Source of the DNA: Tepidisphaeraceae bacterium
GTDB taxonomy: Bacteria; Planctomycetota; Phycisphaerae; Tepidisphaerales; Tepidisphaeraceae
Direction: 5' to 3'
DNA length: 64,000 nucleotides
Assembly (NCBI GenBank): GCA_035998445.1
Contig: DASYHQ010000061.1
Coordinates: forward strand, 124,001 to 188,000
The notes beneath the pieces are model-generated. The model saw nothing but the letters and a program-made list of their open reading frames with translations, made no database searches and was not told where the DNA came from. Made by a program: the position numbers and the translations under genes. Below are positions 35,089-44,101 of this stretch, piece after piece (the first letter of the stretch is position 1; the number at the start of each line of letters is the position of its first letter).

Positions 35089-37629
35089 CTGCGCGCAACG
35101 AGTCTGATTGCTGATGAGCCTGTCGAGACCCTGCTGGCGGAGTTTTCCGCCAGTGGGCAGCAGCAGGTGTTCGAGGAGATCGTCCGGCGATACGCCGGGA
35201 TGGTCTTCTCGGTCTGCCTGCGCACGTGTAAAGATGCCCACGATGCCGAGGACGCCACGCAGGCGGTCTTCCTGGCGCTGGCGGTACAGTGCAAAAGCGG
35301 CAACCCGGTGCGCCACTTGCCGGCGTGGTTGCGGCAGGTCGCCAAGCGAACCAGCCTAGACGTGCGCAAGAGCCGCAAGCGACGGGAAGCGCGCGAGGCC
35401 CGCCGCAGTGCGGAGAACAACGGCATTATCAACGACGACGATAAGCCGTCGGCGATGGACCTGAGCGAGATCGGGCACGTTCTAAGTGAAGAACTGGCCA
35501 AGCTGCCGGCGAAGTATCGGTTGCCGTTGGTGTCGCTGTACTTTGGTGGGTTGTCGCGCGAGGAGATCGCCGAACAACTGGGCCTGAAGCCCGGTGCGCT
35601 GGGCGTGCGGCTGCACCGCGCCCGCACGATGCTCGGCGAACGCTTGAAGCGTCGCGGGGCGATCACCGATGGCGCCGTGCTGTCGGCCGGCATGGCGCCG
35701 CTGCTGGAGACGGCGTTCGGACAAGCGCTGACGCAGCGCACGGTGGACGCGGCCGCGCAAGTGATGCTCGGGCACAGCCTGAGTGGCGCGGTGTCGGCCA
35801 ACGTGTTGGCGCTGATGAACGGCACGTACACGGTGGTGTCGCTCGGCAAGCTGAAGATCGTCGCGTCCGTCGTGATGCTGCTGGCAACCGTAGCGGGGGG
35901 CAGCATGGCGGCGGTGCGGGCGCCGGAATCGATCCCCAGCCTCGTAACGCACGTACGGCAGTGGATCGAAGGTTTACGCTTCGAGTTCCACCTGCCCCGG
36001 TTTGAACTGCAGGCGTCGGCGAACGACCCGGTGCCACAGCCTGCCTTGCCGCAGGATCGTTACGCGACCGCGCCCGAAGGAATGTCGCCCGAGGCGATGA
36101 TCGGCGACGTGGCGCACGCCCCGCAACCAACGACCTTCGTGCCCGCGCCGCAGCCTGCTCAGTCGCCGGCGCCCGCGCCGCGGACGACGCCATCCCTACT
36201 GCCGCCGCCAGGCCCGCGCGGCAACCCGTTCCCCACGGTGATCGCCAGCACGTCGACGTCGACATCCAGCAGTATGAACCTGCCCGACCCGATCGTTCGC
36301 GAGGACGACCGGGACGAGGTGGACGCGCAACAGCGCGCCGCGGCCAACGAACCCTCGCGTCGGCCGCCCGCGGCACCGACGGCGGGCTCGCCGGTGGATG
36401 GGCAGGATGCGATCGCGTCGATCGCGCCGACGTATGTCGGCACGAGCAGTGGGGCCGTCGGCGTCTCGCACGCGCCATCGCAGGGGTCCGCCTTCATCGC
36501 CTCTGCGGCCCGGCGGCCGATGCGCGGGCGCATCGCGGGGCCCACCGTTTCCGTCGGCGCGGCCGCCGGCACCTCCGGCACGCTTTCGATCGATGGCGGC
36601 ACGCTCGTCGCGGGCCTTGAAGACATCGGCCGGGAGGGCCAGGGCACGCTCGCGCAGAACGGTGGGCTGAACATCACCACGCAGTTGCTGTTGGGCGAAG
36701 GGGCCGGCGGCTCGGGAACCTACCTGTTGCGGCGCGGCGAACTGCGCTTTGCGCGCAACGGGTCGAGCGCGTCCGTGGGCATGGTCGTCGGTGGGCGCGG
36801 CCGCGGCACGCTGCTGCTGGGCGATGCGCTCGGCAGCGGGAACATCACGACCGAGCCGCTCAGCGGCGTTCCCATCGGCACGCTGCCTCTGCCGCTCACG
36901 GATCGTCCGTTCGTGATCGTGCGCGGCAGCGACATGGGCTCGGGTGTCGTGCGCGGCTGGGGGCGCATCGACGCGCCCGGCGGCACGTTCGTCAACAACG
37001 GACAGGTGATCGCCGACGGCTACGGGCAGGACCGAGAACTGGCGCTGGCCGACTTCGCGCAGGTCGACAACCTCATCGAGAACCCGACCATCGGTGGCAA
37101 CAACGGCTGGTTCGCGCAGAACCGCGGGCAACTCACGTTGCCCGCGCACGCGTCGGCCACTTCGCCGAACACGTTCACGTGGGGCGAGAGCCAAACCGAC
37201 GTCACGCTGGATCTGGTGAACAGCGTTCGGCTGGTCATCGATCCGCCGCCGCAGATCGTGACGGTCTCGCTGCTGTCGACCGACCGCAGCGATATCCCGC
37301 AATTGCCCGGCGGGCACAGCTTCATCGGCGTCTGGTCGCTGGACACGGGTGACGTGGTGCCCGACAGCGTCGACGTCAGCGTTCGCTACGACGACGCGCT
37401 GGCGACCAACCGCGGGCTGGACGAGTCTGGGCTGAAGCTGTGGCGTTACGCCGACGGCGACTGGTCGCTGGTAACCGGGCAGACGTTCTGGCGCGATGTC
37501 GACAACAACCTCATCGGCGGCAAGACCGATGGGTTGACCTTGTTCGCCATCTCCGCGCCCGAGCCCGGCGCGGTCACGACGCTATTGGGTCTAGGTGCCG
37601 CGGCGCTGCTGCGTCGGCGACGGCGCTAA
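35089..37629 (+). CDS. ECF-type sigma factor fused to a membrane-anchored, PEP-CTERM-tailed exported region
   Basis: About 846 residues if begun at CTG 35089. N-terminal sigma region 2 is seen in QVFEEIVRRYAGMVFSVCLR to AWLRQVAKRTSLDVRKSRKR, and region 4 in LPAKYRLPLVSLYFGGLSRE to LGVRLHRARTMLGERLKRRG. Then come a helical linker, one transmembrane helix (IVASVVMLLATVAGGSMAAV, about 257-276), and a Pro/Ser-rich region. A repeat-containing beta domain (GTLSIDGGTLVAGLEDIGRE, GTLAQNGGLNITTQLLLGEG) and a typical PEP-CTERM signal (APEPGAVTTLLGLGAAALLR plus RRRR) end it. No ATG, GTG or TTG lies between the in-frame stop at 35071 and GTG 35167, yet region 2 homology (LLAEFSASGQQQVFEE) starts before 35167. 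GGGAGG at 35078 is well placed for CTG 35089. Start uncertain. Confidence 0.85.
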   Translation: MRATSLIADEPVETLLAEFSASGQQQVFEEIVRRYAGMVFSVCLRTCKDAHDAEDATQAVFLALAVQCKSGNPVRHLPAWLRQVAKRTSLDVRKSRKRREAREARRSAENNGIINDDDKPSAMDLSEIGHVLSEELAKLPAKYRLPLVSLYFGGLSREEIAEQLGLKPGALGVRLHRARTMLGERLKRRGAITDGAVLSAGMAPLLETAFGQALTQRTVDAAAQVMLGHSLSGAVSANVLALMNGTYTVVSLGKLKIVASVVMLLATVAGGSMAAVRAPESIPSLVTHVRQWIEGLRFEFHLPRFELQASANDPVPQPALPQDRYATAPEGMSPEAMIGDVAHAPQPTTFVPAPQPAQSPAPAPRTTPSLLPPPGPRGNPFPTVIASTSTSTSSSMNLPDPIVREDDRDEVDAQQRAAANEPSRRPPAAPTAGSPVDGQDAIASIAPTYVGTSSGAVGVSHAPSQGSAFIASAARRPMRGRIAGPTVSVGAAAGTSGTLSIDGGTLVAGLEDIGREGQGTLAQNGGLNITTQLLLGEGAGGSGTYLLRRGELRFARNGSSASVGMVVGGRGRGTLLLGDALGSGNITTEPLSGVPIGTLPLPLTDRPFVIVRGSDMGSGVVRGWGRIDAPGGTFVNNGQVIADGYGQDRELALADFAQVDNLIENPTIGGNNGWFAQNRGQLTLPAHASATSPNTFTWGESQTDVTLDLVNSVRLVIDPPPQIVTVSLLSTDRSDIPQLPGGHSFIGVWSLDTGDVVPDSVDVSVRYDDALATNRGLDESGLKLWRYADGDWSLVTGQTFWRDVDNNLIGGKTDGLTLFAISAPEPGAVTTLLGLGAAALLRRRRR

Positions 37630-37631
37630 TC

Positions 37632-37700
37632 CGTACCACGGGCGGCTCGCCCGTGCCTTTGCGTTCCAAACGAAAGAGCATGAACGGGCCGCCTATGGCG
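37632..37700. repeat. Decayed family G-like palindrome
   Basis: GTACCACGGGCGGCTCGCCC at the left; the right side GAACGGGCCGCCTATGG keeps only part of the match. Confidence 0.65.
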
Positions 37701-37788
37701 AGAGATGCCTGGTCGTCACATCGCGACGGCTTGAGACCTCCGCCGAGCGGTTCCAATCTTCCATTCACCAGCGCGCCTAGCATAGGCA

Positions 37789-38856
37789 ATGTCCTCCGCT
37801 CAGCTCTTCGAACCGTTCCAGCTTCGATCGATCACCCTCCGCAATCGCATTGGCGTTGCGCCGATGTGCCAGTACAGCGCAACCGACGGCGTGCCCAACG
37901 ACTGGCACTTCGTGCACCTGGGCTCGCGCGCAGTCGGTGGGGCGGCGCTGGTGATGAGCGAGGCGACCGCGGTTGCGGATATCGGCCGCATCTCGCCCGG
38001 CGACACGGGCATCTGGAACGATGAGCAGGTGGATGCGTGGCGGCGGATCACGCGGTTCATCGAGCAGCACGGCGCGGTGCCGGCGATTCAACTCGCCCAC
38101 GCCGGTTGGAAGGCCTCTACCGCGGCCCCGTGGGATGGCGGCAAGGCCGTGGCGCCCGAGCAGGGCGGCTGGCAACCGATCGGCGTCGCCGGCGACGCGT
38201 TCGCGCCCCACTATCCTTCGCCGCGACAGGCGTCCGCGGCCGACATCGATTCGATCTGCCTCCAGTTCCGCGACGCCACTCGCCGCGCGATCGATGCCGG
38301 CTTTAAGGTCTTCGAGATCCACGCGGCCCACGGCTACCTGCTGCACAGCTTTTACTCGCCACTGTCGAACCGGAGGACCGACGACTTCGGTGGCTCGTTC
38401 GAAAACCGCACGCGGTTGCTGATGCAAGTCGTGCGCGACGTACGGCAGATCATCCCCGACCACCTGCCCGTAGTCGTGCGACTCTCCTGCACCGATTGGA
38501 CCGAGGGCGGCTGGACGATCGACGACTCGGTGCGCCTCGCGACCCAACTGAAGCAGGCGGGCGTCGACGCGATCGACTGCAGTTCGGGCGGCGTCTCGCG
38601 CAGCGCGAAGATCCCCGTTGGCCCCGGCTACCAGGTGGAACTGGCCGCTGCGGTGCGGCGAGGCGCGGGCATCGCGACCGCCGCCGTCGGCATGATCACC
38701 GAGCCGCACCAGGCCGAGACGATCTTGCGCACCGGGCAGGCCGACCTGGTGTTTCTCGCGCGCGAGCTGCTGCGCGATCCCTACTGGCCGCGCCGGGCAG
38801 CTGATGCCCTGCGCGCGAAGATCACGCCGCCGGTGCAGTACGAACGTGCGTGGTAG
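37789..38856 (+). CDS. NADH:flavin oxidoreductase, old yellow enzyme family (YqjM-like)
   Basis: 355 residues, FMN-binding TIM barrel. FEPFQLRSITLRNRIGVAPM starts the family fold and Cys27 (MCQYSA) is the redox-tuning cysteine of YqjM-type enzymes. The catalytic-site region FEIHAAHGYLLHSFYSPLSN and RTDDFGGSFENRTR are fully conserved. It reduces activated C=C bonds with NAD(P)H in the cytoplasm; the natural substrate is unknown. It stands alone; a short gap separates it from a convergent cytochrome gene. Confidence 0.95.
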   Translation: MSSAQLFEPFQLRSITLRNRIGVAPMCQYSATDGVPNDWHFVHLGSRAVGGAALVMSEATAVADIGRISPGDTGIWNDEQVDAWRRITRFIEQHGAVPAIQLAHAGWKASTAAPWDGGKAVAPEQGGWQPIGVAGDAFAPHYPSPRQASAADIDSICLQFRDATRRAIDAGFKVFEIHAAHGYLLHSFYSPLSNRRTDDFGGSFENRTRLLMQVVRDVRQIIPDHLPVVVRLSCTDWTEGGWTIDDSVRLATQLKQAGVDAIDCSSGGVSRSAKIPVGPGYQVELAAAVRRGAGIATAAVGMITEPHQAETILRTGQADLVFLARELLRDPYWPRRAADALRAKITPPVQYERAW

Positions 38857-38897
38857 CTCTACATGTTCGTGATGTTCGGGGCTGAGGGCTCTGAGGG

Positions 38898-39494
38898 CTA
38901 GTTATCGATCGTCCGTTCGAGCGTGCGTTCGCCGAGCGATACGTTGAGTGGGTACCGCTCCGCCATCGGCACGGTCACCTTCCACGCATGGCCATCAACC
39001 GACGCCTTCTCGCCCGCGACGCTGACCGAGGCGTCGGGGGAAACTTCGCCTTCGATCGTTGTCTTGCCGTCGGCGCTTTCCTTCTTCGTAACCACTACGA
39101 AAGGCGCCTTGGCGATCATTGCCTTGTGGTAATCGAACAGCACCTGCAGCTTCGGTGGGTCGACCGGCGCATTGCCCGGCCCGTCGGCCATGTTGTGGAT
39201 CGCGGTCCTCAGCTCGGTGTCGTTCAGCTCGTCGATGGCCGCGTCACCGTAGGCTGAGCCATACTCGCCATGGCAGGTGGCGCAGCTCGTCTCGAAATAG
39301 GTGAACGCAGCGAACGACTGCACCGCGATCGGAGTCGCCGATGGAGTGGTCGTCGCACGGGTCGTCGCCGGTTGACTCGCTGGCGCGGCCGCCCTGATCG
39401 GCGTCACCTCAACTTGAAACGCCAGCGCAGCGGCGATGATCGCTACGGCGAGCACGATGAGGATGTTGCGCTTGCGTCGTTTCATCATTGGCAT
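38898..39494 (-). CDS. Membrane-anchored c-type cytochrome-like protein
   Basis: 198 residues. The N-terminal helix KRNILIVLAVAIIAAALAF serves as anchor or signal. A Pro/Thr-rich linker is followed by one heme c motif CATCH (71-75) in FETSCATCHGEYGSAYGDAA. A C-terminal beta part (IEGEVSPDASVSVAGEKASV) follows. Only one CXXCH is present and a distal methionine cannot be assigned with certainty. The start at 39494 has GGAG seven bases upstream; ATG 39488 or 39485 are alternatives. Likely faces the periplasm. Partner unknown. Confidence 0.75.
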   Translation of the reverse strand: MPMMKRRKRNILIVLAVAIIAAALAFQVEVTPIRAAAPASQPATTRATTTPSATPIAVQSFAAFTYFETSCATCHGEYGSAYGDAAIDELNDTELRTAIHNMADGPGNAPVDPPKLQVLFDYHKAMIAKAPFVVVTKKESADGKTTIEGEVSPDASVSVAGEKASVDGHAWKVTVPMAERYPLNVSLGERTLERTIDN

Positions 39495-39632
39495 AGCACC
39501 GCTCCACACGAACAGGCACTGAACTTTAGCGATGCAGATCGCGTTTGTCGGCGGAGAAAGTCTGCCGGTGCCGGTCGCGCGTCACGGGCGGTTCCCTTGT
39601 CACCCGGCGAACCCTGCGTACCCTTAGCCGCC

Positions 39633-40424
39633 ATGAAGATCGTTCGCTTTATCCACGCAGGCGCCACCCACTTTGGTCGACAGATCGACGATAGCACCGC
39701 CGAGATCATCGAGGGGGACCTGTTCAACTCGCTGCACCTCACCGGCCGCACCGTGCGCATCGAGAAATTTCTGGCACCGATCGTGCCCACGGACATCCTC
39801 TGCATCGGGCTGAACTACCGCAAGCACGCAGAAGAGAGCAACTCGGCCATCCCGAAGCACCCGATGCTCTTCATCAAGTCGAGCAACACGCTCAACAACC
39901 CCGGCGACCCGATCCGCATTCCACGCTTAAGCCGCGAGATCGACTATGAGGCCGAACTGACGGTGGTGATCGGCAAGACGGCGACCGACGTCAGCCCGGC
40001 CGACGCGCTGAGCTACGTCTTCGGCTACACGATCGGCAACGACGTGTCGGCCCGCGACTGGCAGCGCGACAAGAACCTCGGTGGTGGGCAGTTTGCGCGC
40101 GGCAAGAGCTTCGACGGCTTCTGCCCGCTGGGCCCGGCGATCGTCACCAGCGACGAGATCGAGAACCCCAACAACCTGTCGATCAAAACCACGCTCAACG
40201 GGCAAACCGTGCAGGACTGGACGACCGCCGACATGATCTTCGACGTCGCCAGCATTATTTCGAGCCTCAGCAGCACGATGACGCTGCGCCCCGGCGCGGT
40301 CATCCTCACCGGCACGCCGCACGGCGTGGGCTTCGCCCGCACGCCACCTTTGTGGATGACGGCCGGCGATCGCGTGGCGATCGAGATCGAGGGGCTCGGC
40401 CGACTGGAAAATCTTGTGGTCTAA
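39633..40424 (+). CDS. Fumarylacetoacetate hydrolase family protein
   Basis: 263 residues. A short N-terminal domain is followed by the FAH catalytic fold: ILCIGLNYRKHAEESNS, HPMLFIKSSNTLNNPGDPI, metal ligands in REIDYEAELTVVIG, YTIGNDVSARDWQRDKN and the final VILTGTPHGVGF. Members act as acylpyruvate hydrolases or 2-hydroxyhepta-2,4-diene-dioate isomerases in aromatic breakdown. No neighbouring catabolic genes support one of these. ATG 39633 is fixed by the family start MKIVRFIHAG. Confidence 0.93.
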   Translation: MKIVRFIHAGATHFGRQIDDSTAEIIEGDLFNSLHLTGRTVRIEKFLAPIVPTDILCIGLNYRKHAEESNSAIPKHPMLFIKSSNTLNNPGDPIRIPRLSREIDYEAELTVVIGKTATDVSPADALSYVFGYTIGNDVSARDWQRDKNLGGGQFARGKSFDGFCPLGPAIVTSDEIENPNNLSIKTTLNGQTVQDWTTADMIFDVASIISSLSSTMTLRPGAVILTGTPHGVGFARTPPLWMTAGDRVAIEIEGLGRLENLVV

Positions 40425-40508
40425 TCCCGCATTTTCCGATTGGCGGGCCGGGGGGTGGCGCGTACATTGTCGGTGGCAGAGGTTCCCCGGTTTGTCGGCC
40501 CACCCCTT

Positions 40509-41981
40509 ATGCGAACCCTTTCCTTCATCATCGCGCTGGCCACCACTGCCGCCCTATCGAGCGGTGACACCATTCATCTGACCGACGGTCGCACGCTCAC
40601 CGGTGACGTGAAGCGCACGCCCGACGGCTGGACCGTTGTCGCCGACGGGCAGACCCTGCAGCTGACGAACGACCAGGTGAAGTCGATCGAGGTGGGCTCG
40701 GCCGAGGGTGGCGCCACCGGCGACGCCGGGCTGGCGTCGCTGCGGCGATCGACGGCGTCGGCGACCGATCCGAAGACCGTCATCGACAAGTACGAGCGAT
40801 TCATTACCGCCGCCAAGGGCAAGCCGGTCGCGGAGGTGGCGAAGGTCGACTTGCGCATCTGGAAGGACCGCGCCGACCGCGGGCTGGTGAAGTTCGGCGA
40901 CAAGTGGCTGACGCCGGCCGAGGCGGATCAGGCCAAGTCGCAGTTCGACGACCGGCTAATCGAGGCGCGCGATCACCTGCTGCAGGGGCGCACGACCGAG
41001 GCCAGCAAGATCATCGATGCCGTACTGTCGGCCGACGCGCAGCAACCGGCGGCGCTGTACCTGCGCGGCGTGCTGGCGTTCGGCACGGGCGACGTGCCCG
41101 CGGCCCGCAAGGCGTTCGACGCCGCGGCCAATGCGCTGGGTCGCGACGTTCACGGGCCCACGCTGAACAACCTCGCCGTCGTCATGATGCGCCAGAACCA
41201 GACGCCCGCGGCGCTGAACACCTACGGCAGGGCGCTGACGGTGGCGCCGGAGGACATGCGCATCCTCGACAACGTCGCCGAGGCGCTGCAGGCCAACAGC
41301 CGCGACAACAAGCTCGCCGGCGCCGTGAAGAAACTGGCCGCCACGTTCTCACCGTTGGACATGGCGCTGGCCAAGCGCATGGCGAGCGAGGGCTTCTTCC
41401 GCTGGGGCGCCACATGGGTGCCGCAGGACCAGTTCCAGCACCTGCAGGCGATGGAACGGCAGGTGAACGAGCAGATCGCCGTCCACGAGCGCGAGTTCAC
41501 CGCCGCCCAGGGCCGCGTGCGCGCGATCGACGACGAGGTGGCCGCCAACGAGCGATCGATGCGGCGCATCGAGGCCAACAGCGTCTTCCGCGACGAGACC
41601 GGCCAGCTCGTGCGGGTCGCGTACCCACCGGCGTACTTCGAGCTGCAGCGGTCCAACCAGGAACTGGCGACGGCCCGGCAGAAGGTGCTGACGGAGATCG
41701 AACAGATCCGCGTCGCTGCGAACCAGACGAAGGCGAAACTGCCGACGCCCCGGTATACCGGCGCACAGCGGTTAATCGGCCCCGAAGGCACGCCGAACCT
41801 GCCACCGGTTCCTGCAGAGGCCCCGCCTCAAGCGGCCGCGCCATCGCCCGCGGACCCCGCGGCGGCGCCACCACCACCGCCCCAACCCCTGGGTCCACCA
41901 CCACCGGCCAGCGGCACCCAGCCGGCCAAGAATCCGCCATTGCCGAACCCGGGACCACCGCCGCGGTCGCAGTTGCCGTGA
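40509..41981 (+). CDS. Secreted TPR-containing protein with Pro-rich tail
   Basis: 490 residues. Signal peptide MRTLSFIIALATTAALSSGD. A small beta domain follows (IHLTDGRTLTGDVKRTPDGW), resembling SHD1-like/LSm-like modules of planctomycete exported proteins. The middle has TPR-like helices (QPAALYLRGVLAFGTGDVPA, LNNLAVVMMRQNQTPAALNT). A coiled coil (about residues 310-430, QVNEQIAVHEREFTAAQGRV) and a long Pro/Ala tail end the protein. Probably a periplasmic scaffold. Start ATG 40509; the longer frame upstream lacks a signal. Confidence 0.75.
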   Translation: MRTLSFIIALATTAALSSGDTIHLTDGRTLTGDVKRTPDGWTVVADGQTLQLTNDQVKSIEVGSAEGGATGDAGLASLRRSTASATDPKTVIDKYERFITAAKGKPVAEVAKVDLRIWKDRADRGLVKFGDKWLTPAEADQAKSQFDDRLIEARDHLLQGRTTEASKIIDAVLSADAQQPAALYLRGVLAFGTGDVPAARKAFDAAANALGRDVHGPTLNNLAVVMMRQNQTPAALNTYGRALTVAPEDMRILDNVAEALQANSRDNKLAGAVKKLAATFSPLDMALAKRMASEGFFRWGATWVPQDQFQHLQAMERQVNEQIAVHEREFTAAQGRVRAIDDEVAANERSMRRIEANSVFRDETGQLVRVAYPPAYFELQRSNQELATARQKVLTEIEQIRVAANQTKAKLPTPRYTGAQRLIGPEGTPNLPPVPAEAPPQAAAPSPADPAAAPPPPPQPLGPPPPASGTQPAKNPPLPNPGPPPRSQLP

Positions 41982-42039
41982 GGGTTCACGGTGGGTTGTA
42001 GGGCGGCGCAACGTTCGCGGTGCACTAGGCGGAAGAATG

Positions 42040-42484
42040 AACGTCAGCGCCGCGAAGAGCAGTCGCGAAGGGTCTCGCCGAAGACCGCGGTAGAACGTGG
42101 CGGCGGTTTGGGCAAGACAACGCGCGAATCCATGCACCATTTTGCACCATTGTGCAACATCGGGTGATCGAGCCAGTCGCCGGTAAGGCTCATCACGTCG
42201 CGTATTCAGTTGTCAAAGAGCACGCTATCCATCTCTACGCTCGCGCTGCGTAGAAGACGCGGGGTTGGCGCAACACCACCCGCATTTCTTCGCGTCCGCC
42301 TTCGCGTCCTTCGCGCCTTCGCGTCTCTGCCTCTTCGCCATCGCGGCTAGCGGCGCGTGGCAGATAAGAATGTCCGTCCCACCGAATAAGAAACACAGAC
42401 AAGAATGCCTGTGTCACAGAAGAGAGAATACGGGGGGAGAGCGAGGGGAGAGACAGGCAGGAATGCCTGTCCTACAGAAGAGGG
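42040..42484. repeat. Composite repeat, second copy of core with right-hand shells
   Basis: Core (about 42108-42266) is the inverse of 1283-1452, sharing for example ATGGTGCAAAATGGTGCA and CTCTTTGACAACTGAATACG (on the minus strand). After it follow CTTCGCG-rich sequence, AGAATGTCCGTCCC, ACAAGAATGCCTGTGTC and the family B arm GACAGGCAGGAATGCCTGTC, in the order of copy 1. No gene is supported in 41982-42664. Confidence 0.85.
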
Positions 42485-42664
42485 CGCGGGACGCGAGATC
42501 GGCGTTTGCGCGGTTCTTGCACCAGGGCCGCCGGACTGGCCGCTTTAGCGGCCAGTTCTTTCATCGCGCCAGAACACTCAGTCAACCCTTCGACGACACG
42601 GCGCGCGGACCGAATGTCGTGATCGATGAACGAACGCCAGGCATCCGACGCAAAACGTGCTGGG

Positions 42665-42925
42665 CTACGCCCACACGCGCATCAGGTATTGCATGTCGTC
42701 CTCGGGCGTCTCGATCTCGATCGTCTCGAGGAGGCACGAGGGGTCGAGCCCCATGCGGGCCTCGTCGCGGTGCGTCTCGAGCATCAGCGTCAGCGAGTCC
42801 TTGAGCTTGTGGCGGCACTCGTCCAGCGAACGACCGGTGGAGATCGTGCCGGGGACTTCCTCGACCCAGCCCACGAACCCGCCGTTGCTCTCGGGCTTGA
42901 TGATGGTGTGGTACTGTTGTTTCAT
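42665..42925 (-). CDS. HicB-like antitoxin family protein, no HicA nearby
   Basis: 86 residues (MKQQYHTIIKPESNGGFVGW...). The partial RNase H-like fold of HicB/UPF0150 shows in FVGWVEEVPGTISTGRSLDE and CRHKLKDSLTLMLETHRDEA. No DNA-binding tail is seen. In typical TA pairs a 60-80-residue HicA lies next to it; I find none on either side. A coding-like frame (DAWRSFIDHDIRSARRVVEG) follows on the same strand at about 42650-42490 but lacks its own start. Orphan HicB proteins are common. Confidence 0.8.
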   Translation of the reverse strand: MKQQYHTIIKPESNGGFVGWVEEVPGTISTGRSLDECRHKLKDSLTLMLETHRDEARMGLDPSCLLETIEIETPEDDMQYLMRVWA

Positions 42926-43151
42926 GGTTCACGTATTCTGCCGATGCGATTTGCGCCGTTGCAAGGCAATTCTGAGGGAAGCGTGAGATACTTTTGCCTG
43001 CGCGCGCGGGTCTGCGTGTGGCGCGACGACGCGTTGCCGGTCGTCAGGCGCGCTCAAGCGACCCTGCCAAGGGAGGCATATCGAGGTGTGCTGGGCGCCA
43101 GGTGCACGATCTAACGGCTGGCGGACAAAGCCCGTGCGTTGATCAGAGACG

Positions 43152-43253
43152 TGTCATCCCGATGGGAGGCTTGCCGACCTGAGGGATCTCGACCGAGTGA
43201 CGGTGCGGGCCATGGGAGATCCCTCAGGTCGCCAAGGCTCCCATCGGGATGAC
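43152..43253. repeat. Family C palindromic element
   Basis: GTCATCCCGATGGGAGGCTT ... CTCCCATCGGGATGAC. It is the only structure I see in the gap 42926-43290. Confidence 0.93.
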
Positions 43254-43290
43254 AACCGGGCACGAGGAGACAGGGTTTTGCCCGCTAGCC

Positions 43291-43785
43291 TTAAGGCAAC
43301 GTGATCTTCGGGTTGCGCGCATCACCCGTACGTTCCAGCGCGGCCTTGATGGCGTTAGCGATCACGTCGGCCTGCGCCTCCCCTTGGAAGCGCACCGCAA
43401 CCAGCCTCGGCGACTCGTTGTACAGCGCCGGCGCGACGGACACGACGTGGATCTGCGCGTCGCGCAGCGCGTCGATCACGTCGTTCGACTCGTACTCGGC
43501 CAGGATGAACGTGCCGACGACGTTCGTCTTGCCGCACGGGCACATGAAGAAGTGAAACGTCGATTCGAGCCCCGCGGCCGTCGGGATGTCGCCGGCGTCG
43601 GGCGTCGACACCAGCAGGTCCTTCCGCGGCACGGTGACGGTGTAGACCGACTCCCGCTCGGTCCCCGTCAGCCCCAGCATCTTCGATAGCGCCGGCCAAG
43701 GCGACGCGGGCGCCGTCGTCGGCGCATCGGCAGCGAACAGCGGGACAGCGAACAGGACCGTGGCGAGGAAGAGGGTGAGTTTCAT
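43291..43785 (-). CDS. DUF1259-like exported protein
   Basis: 164 residues. Signal peptide MKLTLFLATVLFAVPLFAAD. The mature domain resembles the DUF1259/LppY-LpqO family: VYTVTVPRKDLLVSTPDAGD, FHFFMCPCGKTNVVGTFILA, NDVIDALRDAQIHVVSVAPA and PRLVAVRFQGEAQADVIANA. A CPCG pair may bind metal. Function unknown. The start is ATG 43785, seven codons inside the longest frame, because the signal peptide begins there. Confidence 0.75.
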   Translation of the reverse strand: MKLTLFLATVLFAVPLFAADAPTTAPASPWPALSKMLGLTGTERESVYTVTVPRKDLLVSTPDAGDIPTAAGLESTFHFFMCPCGKTNVVGTFILAEYESNDVIDALRDAQIHVVSVAPALYNESPRLVAVRFQGEAQADVIANAIKAALERTGDARNPKITLP

Positions 43786-43963
43786 GGTGTCTCGTATTGT
43801 AACCAAACTGTTGTGGTCTCTGACGCTGGGAGCGTTTTATAACCCGCGATCGACGCCGCTTGCGGTTTCACGCGACGCCACACTGGCCCGTCTGCGAAAC
43901 CCCAAGCGGTGTGGGCGCTTTACGTTACGGGAATCCGGACTCGACGCGTCAGCAGGCACAAAT

Positions 43964-44046
43964 CGTCATCCTGTGGTACTCCGAAGGATCTCTTCCTTCA
44001 CGAAGCGAATGCGGAGGGAGATCCTTCGGAGTACCTCAGGATGACG
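43964..44046. repeat. Family D palindromic element
   Basis: CGTCATCCTGTGGTACTCCG ... CGGAGTACCTCAGGATGACG with AAGGATCT inner arms. Main structure of the 316-bp gap 43786-44101. Confidence 0.92.
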
Positions 44047-44101
44047 ATGGGCTTGTAAAAGAGACGAGAACACGTTGCATATGCCTGCGCAAACAGAGCA
44101 T

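Noticed and set aside
42626-43114. 162-residue plus-strand frame over the HicB-like gene
   Set aside because: Antisense shadow with no domain; the minus-strand HicB similarity is clear.
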